Assembly (NCBI RefSeq): GCF_030269365.1
Contig: NZ_BSTF01000009.1
Coordinates: forward strand, 310,001 to 374,000
Length of the DNA: 64,000 bases
Source: Lentzea sp. NBRC 102530
GTDB taxonomy: Bacteria > Actinomycetota > Actinomycetes > Mycobacteriales > Pseudonocardiaceae
Reading direction: 5' to 3'
Both the position numbers and the translations under genes were made by a program. The notes beneath the pieces were generated by a model. That model was not told the DNA's origin and searched no databases. It worked only from the letters and a program-made list of their open reading frames with translations. This document shows positions 51,086-59,912 of the stretch, one piece after another; position 1 is the stretch's first letter, and every line of letters begins with the position of its first letter.

Positions 51086-51480
51086 TCCGCGTCCTCCTTC
51101 AGCGTTTCGACGGTGCGCTCGGGTTTCGGGTTTACGGTGCGCAGCTTGGCGCGGCCGGTGGAGTAGAGGACGCCGCCGGCGATGCCCCAGACCGCGGCCA
51201 CGACCAGCGCGGCCCAGCCGAGCGGCATGACGGCACCGAGCGCGAACACCAGCGCCAGGCTGAGCAGCACGGTGGTCATGTAGCCCGCGAACCCGGCGGC
51301 CGCGAGCATGCCGGTCGCCTTGCCCGCCTTGGTGGCCTCCTGCCGGATCTCCGCCTTGGCGAGCTCGAGCTCCTGGCGCATCAGCTTCGACAGGTCACCG
51401 GTGAGCTCGCTGACCAGGTCACCCAGCGACTCCCCCGAACCGTCCACTCGCGACGGTGGCGGCATCTCAGGGACCGACAT
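51061..51480 (-). CDS. Phage-holin-superfamily III (DUF1469-like) membrane protein
   Basis: A 139-residue protein with an amphipathic N-terminal helix (LGDLVSELTGDLSKLMRQEL). Two hydrophobic segments follow (GMLAAAGFAGYMTTVLLSLALVFALG and LGWAALVVAAVWGIAGGVLY), the arrangement of the actinobacterial phage_holin_3_6/DUF1469 family. These are usually chromosomal envelope proteins, not phage lysis genes, and occur with DUF3618 as here. Confidence 0.82.
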   Translation of the reverse strand: MSVPEMPPPSRVDGSGESLGDLVSELTGDLSKLMRQELELAKAEIRQEATKAGKATGMLAAAGFAGYMTTVLLSLALVFALGAVMPLGWAALVVAAVWGIAGGVLYSTGRAKLRTVNPKPERTVETLKEDAEWAKHPTK

Positions 51481-52066
51481 GCGGCACCCCCGCAGGCGGC
51501 GCGGTCGTCACCGGAGCGCCGTAGTCCGTTGCCACCTCGGGACGTTCGTCGGCCACCGGCACCAGGTCATGCCGCGGCGGCGGGCTGCTGTCGCCGCCGG
51601 TGGCGCTCTTCGCGATCCGTCCCACGAGGAACCCGGCCACCGCGGCACCGAGCAGGAACGTGCCGGGCTTGCGCCGGGCGTAGTCCCGCGCGGAGTCGAG
51701 CAGACCCTGCGCGCCCCGTTCGTCGAGGAACCGCGCTGCCTGCCTGCTCGTGTCGGCGGCACTTTGGATCGCACCGGCGGACATCGAGTCACCCGGAGCG
51801 TTGCCCGCCATCTCTCCCAGCTCGTCGGCGATGCGGCCGAGCTGCTTCGAGACGCGTTGCGCCTGCTCTTCCGCTTCCGCCGCAACGCGTTCCCGCACAT
51901 CGCGGACGACGTGGCGGGCCTGGGCCGCGGTCTCCTGGGTCACCTGCGAGGCCTGGTCCCGGACGGTGCTCCCGACCTGTCCGGCGGCCTCCTTGGCGTG
52001 TTGCGCGACCTCGGAGCCCTCGTCCCGGGCCGCCGTGCGCACTCCACCCATCTGGTTCTCGGTCAC
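51467..52066 (-). CDS. Helical envelope protein with one membrane segment
   Basis: A 199-residue protein. The first 130 residues are amphipathic and helical (HAKEAAGQVGSTVRDQASQV, ARHVVRDVRERVAAEAEEQA), LEA/apolipoprotein-like. One hydrophobic segment follows (KPGTFLLGAAVAGFLVGRIA), with a Pro-rich tail. It is the first gene of the unit with the holin-like and DUF3618 genes and overlaps the next by 14 bases. The trio is a recurrent actinobacterial arrangement thought to concern membrane stress; molecular function unknown. Confidence 0.72.
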   Translation of the reverse strand: MTENQMGGVRTAARDEGSEVAQHAKEAAGQVGSTVRDQASQVTQETAAQARHVVRDVRERVAAEAEEQAQRVSKQLGRIADELGEMAGNAPGDSMSAGAIQSAADTSRQAARFLDERGAQGLLDSARDYARRKPGTFLLGAAVAGFLVGRIAKSATGGDSSPPPRHDLVPVADERPEVATDYGAPVTTAPPAGVPHVGP

Positions 52067-52099
52067 GGCTGACTCCTCAGCTCATCGTCGTGTCCAGGC

Positions 52100-52543
52100 C
52101 TACGAGCTACCCTGCGAATCCGGCCGCAAACGACTTCTGCCCATGAAGATTCCCGCGGCGAGCAGCAGCGCACCCAGGACGAGGAACGCGATGTCGTAGA
52201 GCAGTTGGTCGGGGCCGTGCCGGACGTGGTGCACGCCGAGGAGCAGGTGGTCGACCACCCCCTCGACGAGGTTGAACACGCCCCACCCGGCGAGGATCCC
52301 CCCTCCCAGCACGGAGGTCGGCAGCGGCGGCCGGCGGTTGAGCATGCCGATGCCCGCGAGCACCAGCAGCAGGCAGAGCAGGTGGAACAACCCGTCGCCG
52401 ATCATCATCAGGTGCACGTCGTCGAGCGGGTACCAGCCCGAGAGCATGTGGTGCCAGCCGAGCAGCTGGTGGATCACGATGCCGTCGACGAAACCGCCGA
52501 TGCCCAGGCCGAGCACCAGTGCCGCGCGGTCGATGCCCGTCAT
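52100..52543 (-). CDS. DUF2243-domain membrane protein
   Basis: A 147-residue protein with four hydrophobic segments and the DUF2243 hallmark LGIGGFVDGIVIHQLLGWHHMLSGWYP, rich in conserved His/Asp, then EGVVDHLLLGVHHVRHGP. Function unknown; the His-rich loops suggest metal or heme binding. Its ATG overlaps the Nramp gene stop (ATGA), linking it to manganese/iron transport. Confidence 0.85.
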   Translation of the reverse strand: MTGIDRAALVLGLGIGGFVDGIVIHQLLGWHHMLSGWYPLDDVHLMMIGDGLFHLLCLLLVLAGIGMLNRRPPLPTSVLGGGILAGWGVFNLVEGVVDHLLLGVHHVRHGPDQLLYDIAFLVLGALLLAAGIFMGRSRLRPDSQGSS

Positions 52544-53760
52544 CCCGTCACCGTCCTGAAGAGCAGGAACAGGTTCAGGCCCGAGATCACCAGTGCCGCC
52601 ACCGCACCGGCCGCCGTGACGCCCCTCCGGTTGACCGCCGCGCCCATCACGTCGGCACGCCTGGCCAGCAGCACCAGCGGGACGAGCGCGAACGGGATGC
52701 CGAACGACAGCACGACCTGGCTGAGCACCAGCGCTTTCGTGGGGTCGACGCCGAGGGACAGCACCGCGAGCGCCGGCGCCATCGTCACCGCCCGGCGCAG
52801 CCACAGCGGGATCCTCCGGCGCAGGTACCCCTCCATGATCACCTGCCCGGAGTAGGTGCCCACGCTGGACGCGGCGAGCCCGGACGCGAGCAACGCCAGC
52901 GCGAACGCCAGTGCCGCTCCCGGCCCGAGCAGCTGACCGAGCCCGGAGTGCATGTCCTCCAACGACTCCCGCGGCGCGCCGGCCTGGTGGAACGCGCCCG
53001 CCGCCACGACGAGCATGCTCACGTTCACCAGGCCCGCGATGCCCAGGGCCACCACGATGTCGGTGCGGCTGGCCCGCAACGCACTGCGGCGGCCGTCCGG
53101 GGACGTGGTGTGGTGGCGCTGGGTGAGCGCCGAGTGCAGGTAGATGACGTGCGGCATGACCGTGGCGCCGAGCATGCCGGTCGCGAGCAGCACGCTGTCG
53201 ACGCCGGCGAACCCCGGTACCAGGCCGGCCGCCGCGCCGGTCAGCGGGCCGAGGTGCAGCGTCTGGTAGAGGAACCCGCCGAGCACGATCGCGAGCAGGC
53301 CGATGATCACCGACTCGAACCTGCGCCTGCGCAACGGGGCGAGCGCGAGGATGCCGAACGACACCACCGCCGTGATCAGCGCCGCCGGCAGCAGCGGCAC
53401 GCCGAACAGCAGGTTCAGCGCCACCGCCGCCCCGACGAACTCCGCCAGGTCGGTGGCCATCGCCACCAGCTCGGCCTGCACCCACAACAGCCTCGTGACC
53501 GGTCGCGGGTAGTGCTCGCGGCAGAGCTCCGGCAGGTTGCGGCCGGTCACGATGCCCAGCTTCGCCGACTGGTACTGGACGAACATCGCCAGCAGGCTCG
53601 CGCTGACGATCACCCACAACAACAGGTATCCGTGCGTCGCGCCGCCCGCCATGTTCGTCGCGAAGTTGCCGGGATCGACGTAGGCGACCGCGACGACGAA
53701 GGCCGGGCCCATGACGACGGCGGCCGAGCGGAGGCGAGCGGGCATCGTGATGCCGACCAT
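52540..53760 (-). CDS. mntH: Nramp family divalent metal (Mn/Fe) transporter
   Basis: A 406-residue Nramp protein with about eleven membrane segments. Helix 1 has the metal-binding DPGN (AVAYVDPGNFATNM) and helix 6 has the MPH motif (GATVMPHVIYLHSAL), the set for Mn2+/Fe2+ proton symport. It lies 13 bases downstream of a manganese catalase gene on the same strand, which favours Mn2+ as the cargo supplying that enzyme. The first possible start is used; an in-frame ATG five codons later (TMPARLR) is an alternative. Confidence 0.9.
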   Translation of the reverse strand: MVGITMPARLRSAAVVMGPAFVVAVAYVDPGNFATNMAGGATHGYLLLWVIVSASLLAMFVQYQSAKLGIVTGRNLPELCREHYPRPVTRLLWVQAELVAMATDLAEFVGAAVALNLLFGVPLLPAALITAVVSFGILALAPLRRRRFESVIIGLLAIVLGGFLYQTLHLGPLTGAAAGLVPGFAGVDSVLLATGMLGATVMPHVIYLHSALTQRHHTTSPDGRRSALRASRTDIVVALGIAGLVNVSMLVVAAGAFHQAGAPRESLEDMHSGLGQLLGPGAALAFALALLASGLAASSVGTYSGQVIMEGYLRRRIPLWLRRAVTMAPALAVLSLGVDPTKALVLSQVVLSFGIPFALVPLVLLARRADVMGAAVNRRGVTAAGAVAALVISGLNLFLLFRTVTG

Positions 53761-53773
53761 CAGAAGGTCCTCC

Positions 53774-54637
53774 TCAGGTGAGCTTGCGGATGGCCTTCTC
53801 GATCAGCCCGAGGTTCGCCGGACTGGTGGCGTACAGCAGCGGATCGGGTTTCGGCGCCGACGCGTGCCCGCCCAACGGCTCCGGGTTCATCACGTAGGAG
53901 AACTCGTGCACGCCGTCCGGTGCCGTGCCGGACGCCCAGCCGCCCTCCGCGCCCAACGCGCCGTCGGAGTTGTGCCAGATCGTCCCGGCGTGCTCGGCGT
54001 GCTCCTCGTCGAACAACGCGCTCGGCGAGATCGGGCCTTCGAGCCCGTCCTCCTGGAGTTCCTCGATGGCCGCGAGCCACATGTTCTGGTGGGGCGTGTC
54101 GCGGGCGAGGTTGAACCTCAGCATGTCGCGGACACCGCTGTCGTCGGTCATGTTGTAGAGCCGCGCGGTCTGCAACCGGCCCTGCGCCTCCGCGGCGACG
54201 TTCGCCCGGAAGTCCGCCATCAGGTTGCCGCTGGCGATGACGTACCGGCCGTTCCAGGGCACACCGTTGCTGTCGGACAGCGTGGGGCCGCCGCCGCTGA
54301 CGATGGCCTGCTGCGGGTCCATGCCCCCGAGCACCGCCGCTACCACGGGATCCTTCGCCGCCACCTCGTCGGTGGCCTCCGCGGGAGCGTTCTCCAGCAG
54401 ACGCGCCACCATCGTCGCGAGCATCTCGACGTGGCCGATCTCCTCCGTGGCCACGTCCATGATCAGGTCCTTGTACTTGCCCTCCATCCGGCAGTTCCAG
54501 CCCTGGAACAGGTACTGCATCGTCACTGTCATCTCGCCGAACGCGCCGCCGATCAGCTCCTGGAGCTTGCGGGCGTAGTGCGCGTCCGGACGGTCCGGCT
54601 TGGCCTCGAACTGCAACCTGCTGGTGTGCAGGAACAT
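53774..54637 (-). CDS. Manganese catalase (dimanganese, non-heme)
   Basis: A 287-residue manganese catalase. The ferritin-like core carries metal ligands in LQELIGGAFGEMTVTMQYLFQGW and MDVATEEIGHVEML, then DTPHQNMWLAAIEELQ. The C-terminal third is the usual family extension. It degrades H2O2 using a dimanganese centre. It leads an operon with mntH and the DUF2243 gene, so Mn uptake and use are co-expressed. Confidence 0.92.
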   Translation of the reverse strand: MFLHTSRLQFEAKPDRPDAHYARKLQELIGGAFGEMTVTMQYLFQGWNCRMEGKYKDLIMDVATEEIGHVEMLATMVARLLENAPAEATDEVAAKDPVVAAVLGGMDPQQAIVSGGGPTLSDSNGVPWNGRYVIASGNLMADFRANVAAEAQGRLQTARLYNMTDDSGVRDMLRFNLARDTPHQNMWLAAIEELQEDGLEGPISPSALFDEEHAEHAGTIWHNSDGALGAEGGWASGTAPDGVHEFSYVMNPEPLGGHASAPKPDPLLYATSPANLGLIEKAIRKLT

Positions 54638-54835
54638 CTCGCCTCCTGTGGGTCGTCCGACTCCACGGCGACGCTAGGCAGCGGCCGTGACCCGCACGGC
54701 TCCGCGGCGCCACCCTCCCCGCACCGCCGCGTCACCGCCGCTGGTCAGGACAGAGCAATTTCGGGGCCGGGTGTGTGAGTCCTCAACGACCGGGCACCCA
54801 GCGACTCCCCCGGCAAGGAGAGGAGGAGCGCGCCC

Positions 54836-55558
54836 GTGACCGAGACGACCGCAGAGCCCGGCACCCGCCCGCACATCCAGTTGCTCGACGGGTTCCGGCT
54901 CCACTTCGGGCGGACACCGGTCCACGTCGTGCCCAGTGCGCAGCGGCTCCTCGCGCTCCTCGCCGTCCGCGAGTGCCCGGTGCCGCGCACCGTGGCCGCG
55001 GCGCTGCTCTGGCCGCAAGCAACGGCCCGTCGAGCCGCCGCGTGCCTGCGGTCGTCGTTGTGGCGGCTCGGCCGCCCCGGCACCCTGGTGGTGGGCCTGG
55101 ACGACGCACTCACGCTCGACGCGCAGGTCGAGGTCGACTTCCGCCAGGCCTGTGCGCTGACCGCCCGGCCGACGGCGTCCCCCGGCGTGATGGCCGTGCT
55201 CAAGGCCGACCTGCTGCCGGGCTGGACCCAGCCGTGGGTGCGGGACGAACGGGACTGGTGGCGGCAGGCCCGGCTACACGCGCTGGAGGTGCTCAGCGAG
55301 CAGTTCCGGTCCTGCGGCGATCACCACCACGCACACGAGGCGGCGCTGACCGCCGTGCAGACCGACCCGTTGCGGGAAACCGCGCACCGCGCCCTCGTCG
55401 AGCTCCACCTCGCGGACGGCAACCTCGCGCAGGCGGTGCGCCAGTACCAGAGCTACCGGACCCTGCTCCGCGCCGAGCTCGGCCTGGAACCGTCAGCGCA
55501 CATCCACGACCTCATGCGCCCCCTGCTGCGGAGCAGCCGCGACCACGTGCGCGGATGA
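54836..55558 (+). CDS. SARP/BTAD-type transcriptional regulator
   Basis: A 240-residue regulator. The N-terminal winged-helix-like part (HIQLLDGFRLHFGRTPVHVV, QRLLALLAVRECPVPRTVAAALLWP) is followed by a bacterial transcriptional activation domain (ALEVLSEQFRSCGDHHHAHE, ETAHRALVELHLADGNLAQAVRQYQSYRTLLRAEL). No ATPase domain. SARPs usually activate secondary-metabolite genes, but no cluster is adjacent (the metallophore cluster ends 11 kb to the left, the PKS starts 3.6 kb to the right). Target unknown. GTG start at 54836, a few bases after GGAGGAG (54819-54825). Confidence 0.85.
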   Translation: MTETTAEPGTRPHIQLLDGFRLHFGRTPVHVVPSAQRLLALLAVRECPVPRTVAAALLWPQATARRAAACLRSSLWRLGRPGTLVVGLDDALTLDAQVEVDFRQACALTARPTASPGVMAVLKADLLPGWTQPWVRDERDWWRQARLHALEVLSEQFRSCGDHHHAHEAALTAVQTDPLRETAHRALVELHLADGNLAQAVRQYQSYRTLLRAELGLEPSAHIHDLMRPLLRSSRDHVRG

Positions 55559-55630
55559 CCTCCGCCCGGGCAACGAGCACTCCGCAGGCTGGGACCTCGT
55601 CGCCTGCCGCCCGCCGTCCCCAGCGGCCGG

Positions 55631-56623
55631 TCAGCCGCGCAGACGTGCCGCGAGCGCCGCCAGCTCGTCCGTGTGCTCGATGCGGGTGACCCAGTCCGAG
55701 GGCCACGCCTCCAGCCCGTGCGCGGCCCCGACGAACGCACCGGCGATCGCGGCGATCGAGTCGGAGTCGCCGCTCGTCCTGGCGCCTCGCACGATGGACC
55801 GCACCGGGTCGTCGGCGTGCCGGACAGCGCAGTACAGGCCGCTGGCGAGCGCTTCCTCGGCGATCCAGCCCTCGCCGGTGGCGAGGCTCGCGTCGAGGCC
55901 GTCGTCGGGGCGGGCGAGCGCGGCCACCAGGCGGTCGAGGACCGCTGTGCACTCGTCCCACCCGCGCGCGATGAAGTCGGCCGGGGTGGTGGCGCCCGGC
56001 GACTGCCACAGCTCGCCGAGCCAGTCCTGCCGGTAGGTCTCGCGCTGGTCCGCGCACCGGGCCAGCAACGCGGCGGGCACGTCGGCGAGCGCGCAGCCGT
56101 CGACCAGCAGGCGCGTCGCGTAGGCGGTGAGCTCGGACGCCGCCAGCGCCGTGGGGTGACCGTGCGTCATCGCGGCCTGGAGCTGCGAGATGCCGGCGAG
56201 GACGTCCAGGTCGAGGCCGGGCACCAGGCCGACCGGGGTGACCCGCATGTTCGCGCCGCAGCCCTTGGACCCGGCGACGGTCGCCTCCACCCACGGCATG
56301 CCCTCCGCGAGGCCGCCGACCGCGCGCAGGCACGTCATGCCGGGCGCGCGGTTGTTCTCCGGGCTGTGCGCCCACGCCACGAAACGCTTGCGCAGCTGCG
56401 GTTCCAGGGCGTCCGGGGTGAGATCGCCCGCGTCGTGCAGGGCCCAGCCGACGGCCAGCGCCATCTGCGTGTCGTCGGTGAACAGCGCGGGGTCGCCCTC
56501 GAGGTCGTCCGGGCCGGTGGGGCCGAACCGCTGGTCGATCTCGGCGACGGTCAGGAACTCCGTCGGCTTGCCGAGTGCGTCCCCGAAGGCCAGCCCGTAC
56601 AACGATCCCTCGATGCGATCCAT
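55631..56623 (-). CDS. ADP-ribosylglycohydrolase family protein
   Basis: A 330-residue ARH/DraG-like protein. It starts with IEGSLYGLAFGDALGKPTEF and has the metal-binding FTDDTQMALAVG and GDSDSIAAIAGAFVGAAHG motifs. Family members remove ADP-ribose from proteins or small molecules using two Mg2+. Monocistronic. GC content and codon usage match the chromosome, and the right border of ordinary genes is here, before the element remnant. Confidence 0.9.
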   Translation of the reverse strand: MDRIEGSLYGLAFGDALGKPTEFLTVAEIDQRFGPTGPDDLEGDPALFTDDTQMALAVGWALHDAGDLTPDALEPQLRKRFVAWAHSPENNRAPGMTCLRAVGGLAEGMPWVEATVAGSKGCGANMRVTPVGLVPGLDLDVLAGISQLQAAMTHGHPTALAASELTAYATRLLVDGCALADVPAALLARCADQRETYRQDWLGELWQSPGATTPADFIARGWDECTAVLDRLVAALARPDDGLDASLATGEGWIAEEALASGLYCAVRHADDPVRSIVRGARTSGDSDSIAAIAGAFVGAAHGLEAWPSDWVTRIEHTDELAALAARLRG

Positions 56624-56989
56624 GTGACCGACCTTATGTCACCGGTCGAGGATCCGGCCGCGGTTCTCGTTGTCCGCGGGTGATCCGCGGATCTCCCGCG
56701 CCCGAGTCTGCCACACCGCTCGTCGAGGCCTGACTCAAGCCTCAAGGCCTCCACTTCTTCCGCACGTTCGAACGAGGACGCGTGACCGTGCATCTCCCGG
56801 GTATCTTTGACATATAAGGCATCTGCGAATGTTCGAGCGCGCCAAACTGCAGGAGTCCTGTTTCCACAGTTCACACCTAACTACTCTCAGGACGTCAACC
56901 ATCTTCGAACTACGTGGTTGATGGCATGTCCCGTCAGTGCTGATTTTCCGGAGTTCATGAGCGCAACGGCGATGAACCTGGAGGCAGAC
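56624..56989. other. Intergenic stretch, no gene seen
   Basis: Contains an AT-richer patch with TTGACA (56807-56812) but no well-placed -10 box, then the ribosome site of the small gene at 56990. Composition is less GC-rich than on the left, marking entry into foreign DNA. Confidence 0.4.
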
Positions 56990-57265
56990 ATGAGCGAGCG
57001 GTCTCCCGCAAAGCAGCCCCGAAGGCGGATCACCAACCGCCTGAGACTCTCCCCTGCCCGTGCCCAGCAGTCGCAAGACGACGTAGCAGATGCGCTCCTC
57101 ACCGACGCGGGCATTGACAGCGAACATTCTGCTGTTCCAAAGAGTGACAACGCCGAGCCGATCCTTCTGACTCCTGAGCGATCGGCAAGCCATGGCGGCC
57201 GGCGCCGCCCGCGCGAGTCGCTCGACCGCTGCGACGATCCGCAATACCGCCTGGCCGCCGCATAA
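56990..57265 (+). CDS. Small basic protein, possible element-borne
   Basis: A 91-residue hydrophilic protein (SERSPAKQPRRRITNRLRLS, ADALLTDAGIDSEHSAVPKS) of unrecognised family. The ATG at 56990 has GGAGG six bases upstream (56980-56984), which decides it over longer in-frame starts to 56807. It converges on the frameshifted DUF2637 gene with six bases between stops, so it may belong to the same integrative or plasmid-like element. Confidence 0.45.
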   Translation: MSERSPAKQPRRRITNRLRLSPARAQQSQDDVADALLTDAGIDSEHSAVPKSDNAEPILLTPERSASHGGRRRPRESLDRCDDPQYRLAAA

Positions 57266-57271
57266 GCCAGC

Positions 57272-58050
57272 TCAAGCCGTCACCCTTGAATCGTCACTTC
57301 GAGACGAACCTGACAGGTCTCGACTCATAGAACCATAGCTCTGCTGGAACTCCGCGCGGACACTCTTGACCAGGCGCCGGGCCAGCGCGGAGCCGATTCC
57401 GAGCTTCCCGCGCAAAGCATCGGCGGAGATTGGCCGCTGATGCACGGCACGGTGAACAGCGTCCTCGTGTCGTGCCCGAGCGAGGAGATCACCCTTGAGG
57501 AGGTGCAGAGACGACGACGGTTGCTCTGGCGCTGACAGAGTTGGCCCTTCATCGGTTTGAGGCGGCGCAGGCTCCAATCCGACTGCTTCGGCGCTCTCGT
57601 ACTCACCAGCCGCCGTGTCGACCTTCGGCACGCGGATCGCGCCCATCGCCTGCAGGAGACCAGGCCCCACCTCAGCCCAGCCGATCAACAGCAACGGACC
57701 AACGGCGTCGAACGCCGCCTTGCCGTACTCGCCGGCAACGATCCGGTCGGCCACGTTCAGCGCAAGCGTGACCGCACTCGCAAACATCAACAGTCGGCGC
57801 GCTGGCCGCGGCACATTGAGCGAAGCGCCGGCGAGCGCGAGTTGCCTGATGCCGATCAGGAGGCCAAGGATCGACAGGTCCACCGCAGGCGCGACGAGCG
57901 GCGCTACCCAAACCGGTACGCCCAGCCGAAGACCCAGGCTCAGCCCATTGCCGAACCCGAACAAGAAGGTCAGCCCACGACCGAAGCCATGATCATCGTA
58001 ACCGTGCGGACGACGAGGTCTTTTGCGCCGCGCTCCGTCTGGCTGCTCAT
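57272..58050 (-). pseudogene. Frameshifted DUF2637/SpdB-like conjugation-associated gene
   Basis: Reading from ATG 58050 gives SSQTERGAKDLVVRTVTMIM then ASVVG and a TGA at 57972-57970. One base out of frame the protein continues as LTFLFGFGNGLSLGLRLGVP, WVAPLVAPAVDLSILGLLIG and FDAVGPLLLIGWAEVGPGLL, the membrane region of DUF2637/SpdB-like proteins from actinomycete plasmids and integrative elements. Adding one base near 57975-57985 would restore GLTF and a protein of about 258 residues. The C-terminus is a helix-turn-helix-like ISADALRGKLGIGSALARRL. The start overlaps the upstream frame stop (ATGA). Either a true pseudogene or a sequencing error. Confidence 0.7.
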
Positions 58051-58239
58051 CGCCCACCCCGCGGCTCGTCCACGACGAAGCTCGTCTCAAGCACCAACTT
58101 GCCGGTCAGTCGCCTAGCCGCAGTGGCGAGCAGGTTTGCGTGGTGCCTTGCCCCAGGTCCGGCCCTCCGCAAGAACGATCACGCGCAGGATGGCGCCCTC
58201 CCCAGGTCCGGCCAGGGCGGCGGCACGTACCGAGATCAT
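58047..58239 (-). pseudogene. Second frameshifted gene fragment upstream of DUF2637
   Basis: From ATG 58239 one frame gives ISVRAAALAGPGEGAILRVI and VLAEGRTWG. Then, one base over, ARHHANLLATAARRLTGKLV and LETSFVVDEPRGGR end at a TGA that overlaps the next ATG (ATGA, 58050-58047). The coupling overlap suggests the second frame is the real end. A GGGGCAAGGC run (about 58136-58145) is the likely indel site. Family not recognised. The neighbouring 58240-58381 holds further open minus-strand text (GHKIGYLVACPGRTLRFLEP) without a clear gene. Confidence 0.45.
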
Positions 58240-58381
58240 CAACCGACAGCAGGCAATGCCGCCGCCACTGGCCTCCGAACACGGTCTAGACCTCCGACGG
58301 ATGGGGCGGCTTCTGCATCTGACGAGCTCCGGTTCCTCGCCCAGTCGGGTTCGAGGAACCGGAGGGTTCGCCCCGGGCAGG

Positions 58382-58651
58382 CTACGAGGTAACCGATCTT
58401 GTGCCCTGACACCGCCACGCTGGTGTCGGTGGGTTGATTTCCCACAGAGGTGCGACTGCGCTCCACAGTGAAGGGTGTACCGCTCTCCCCCGGCGGGCCA
58501 TGACGATAAACGCACCGTTCTCGTAGACACTCCATCGGTCGGCAGTCGCGAAGCGGGCGCCGTAGCGACCCACAGGATTGGACAGCACGACTGCGGCGCC
58601 GGGTTCGAGCCCCCGGCGGTTGCAGCTACCACGGGTGATGCGGATGCTCAT
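58382..58651 (-). CDS. Hypothetical small protein of element remnant
   Basis: An 89-residue protein (SIRITRGSCNRRGLEPGAAV, then LSNPVGRYGARFATADRWSV and YENGAFIVMARRGR). The first two thirds look like a compact beta-rich domain; the tail is less convincing. ATG 58651 has GGGGA about eight bases upstream. It lies on the same strand and upstream of the two frameshifted genes. No family recognised. Confidence 0.45.
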   Translation of the reverse strand: MSIRITRGSCNRRGLEPGAAVVLSNPVGRYGARFATADRWSVYENGAFIVMARRGRAVHPSLWSAVAPLWEINPPTPAWRCQGTRSVTS

Positions 58652-59180
58652 GCTGAGGTCCCCGCCGTGGCCGAGGCGATGAGCGCAGGCTGACCCGGAG
58701 CGGAGCGCGAACCAGAGGCTCGGCAGCCTGGTGTTTGGGCAGCATCAAGGCGGCTCGCTGCCCGTGGATCTCACGGCGCCGTCGTCTGGACGGCGACGCT
58801 TGATCAACCCGTGCGGTTGTCCATCTTTCCTCTGGATGTCACCGGCGAACCGAGCGGTCGCCAGCGGAGAGCGCAAGTGGCCGCCGCATCTGGCCGTCTA
58901 CCGGAGAACTCACGCTGGCTTCTGATAAGGCGGCAACCGTGTAGAGCGATCTCTCGATCGCGCGTTCTTCAGCGGCGGCCACAGACCGACAGCGGTGCGC
59001 ACTTCAGCCACTGCCTCACCTGGGACCTGTGCCCGAGCCGGCAGCGAAGTGAGAGCCGGGCCCTACGGCTCGCAGGCACAAGCACTCACTCGGGCGACTT
59101 TTCAACCGCTGACCGCAGTGACGTGCTCTCATCTCAGGTACCTCGTAACGTGACCAGCCAGTGACGGAGCGTGAGAATCG
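58652..59180. other. 529-base stretch without a convincing gene
   Basis: Only overlapping low-complexity frames are seen. It separates the element remnant from the second PKS cluster and should contain the promoter of the thioesterase-PKS operon. I saw no clear -10/-35 pair or palindrome. Confidence 0.4.
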
Positions 59181-59912
59181 ATGATGGGCGATTGGTTCGA
59201 CTCTCATGACGGTGAGGGGCTCCGCCTTTACTGCTTTCCGTACGTCGGTGGCAACGAGTCGTTGTTCCATGACTGGACGCCGCGGTTGCGGCTTCAGGTG
59301 GTTCCTGTGCTACTTCCTGGCCGGGGAAGACGTGCCGACGAACCGGCACTGACGTCCGCAGACGACATCGCGGTTCCATTGGCCCGCCAGATTGCAGCCC
59401 ATTCACACCGCAAACCGGGCATCGCGCTGTTCGGCCACAGCATGGGGGCGCTGTTGGCCTATGTGACCGCCGTGGTCTTGGAGCGTGATCACGGGTTACC
59501 TCCGGTACGGCTATTCGTCTCGGCGGCAGGGGCGCCTCATCGCCCTCCACGTCTGAAGCCTGTGCGGATGCTGCCAGACGACGAGTTGCTGGACGAAGTG
59601 CTGGCTGTGGGCGGAACGCCTGAAGCGGTGAGGCACGACGCGGAAGCATTGCGCCACGCGGTACCGACGTTGCGTGCCGACGCCACGGTGGTGGAGACCT
59701 ACCGTCACGGAGGTTACGTACTTTCTTGTCCTGTCACGGTTTTCCTCGGCCGTGACGATTCCGTGGTCTCAGTGGACAGTGCCCGCCGATGGTCAGAACT
59801 GACCACCAGGCCGGCAGTGATCCACACGCTGCCCGGAGACCACTTCTTCGTCCGTGATCCGCTGGTGTCCGACATGGTGCAGATGGAGTTGAAGGAGAAC
59901 GAGCCGAGATGA
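59181..59912 (+). CDS. Type II thioesterase of second PKS cluster
   Basis: A 243-residue editing thioesterase with LRLYCFPYVGGNESLFHDW at the N-terminus, the elbow GHSMGALLAY (Ser about 93), Asp in FLGRDDSVVS and His in LPGDHFFV. It shares family but not close identity with the thioesterase at 23544. Its TGA overlaps the PKS ATG (ATGA), so it serves that PKS. A second in-frame ATG at 59184 is possible. Confidence 0.9.
   Translation: MMGDWFDSHDGEGLRLYCFPYVGGNESLFHDWTPRLRLQVVPVLLPGRGRRADEPALTSADDIAVPLARQIAAHSHRKPGIALFGHSMGALLAYVTAVVLERDHGLPPVRLFVSAAGAPHRPPRLKPVRMLPDDELLDEVLAVGGTPEAVRHDAEALRHAVPTLRADATVVETYRHGGYVLSCPVTVFLGRDDSVVSVDSARRWSELTTRPAVIHTLPGDHFFVRDPLVSDMVQMELKENEPR

Noticed and set aside
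51061-51480. Prophage or lysis module suggested by a holin-like gene
   Set aside because: DUF1469/holin III proteins are common chromosomal envelope proteins and no endolysin, capsid or integrase gene is nearby.
58560-58640. tRNA-like T-arm (GGGTTCGAGCCCCC)
   Set aside because: The stem has a mismatch, no matching acceptor or anticodon arm is found, and the sequence is explained by the small minus-strand gene at 58382-58651.
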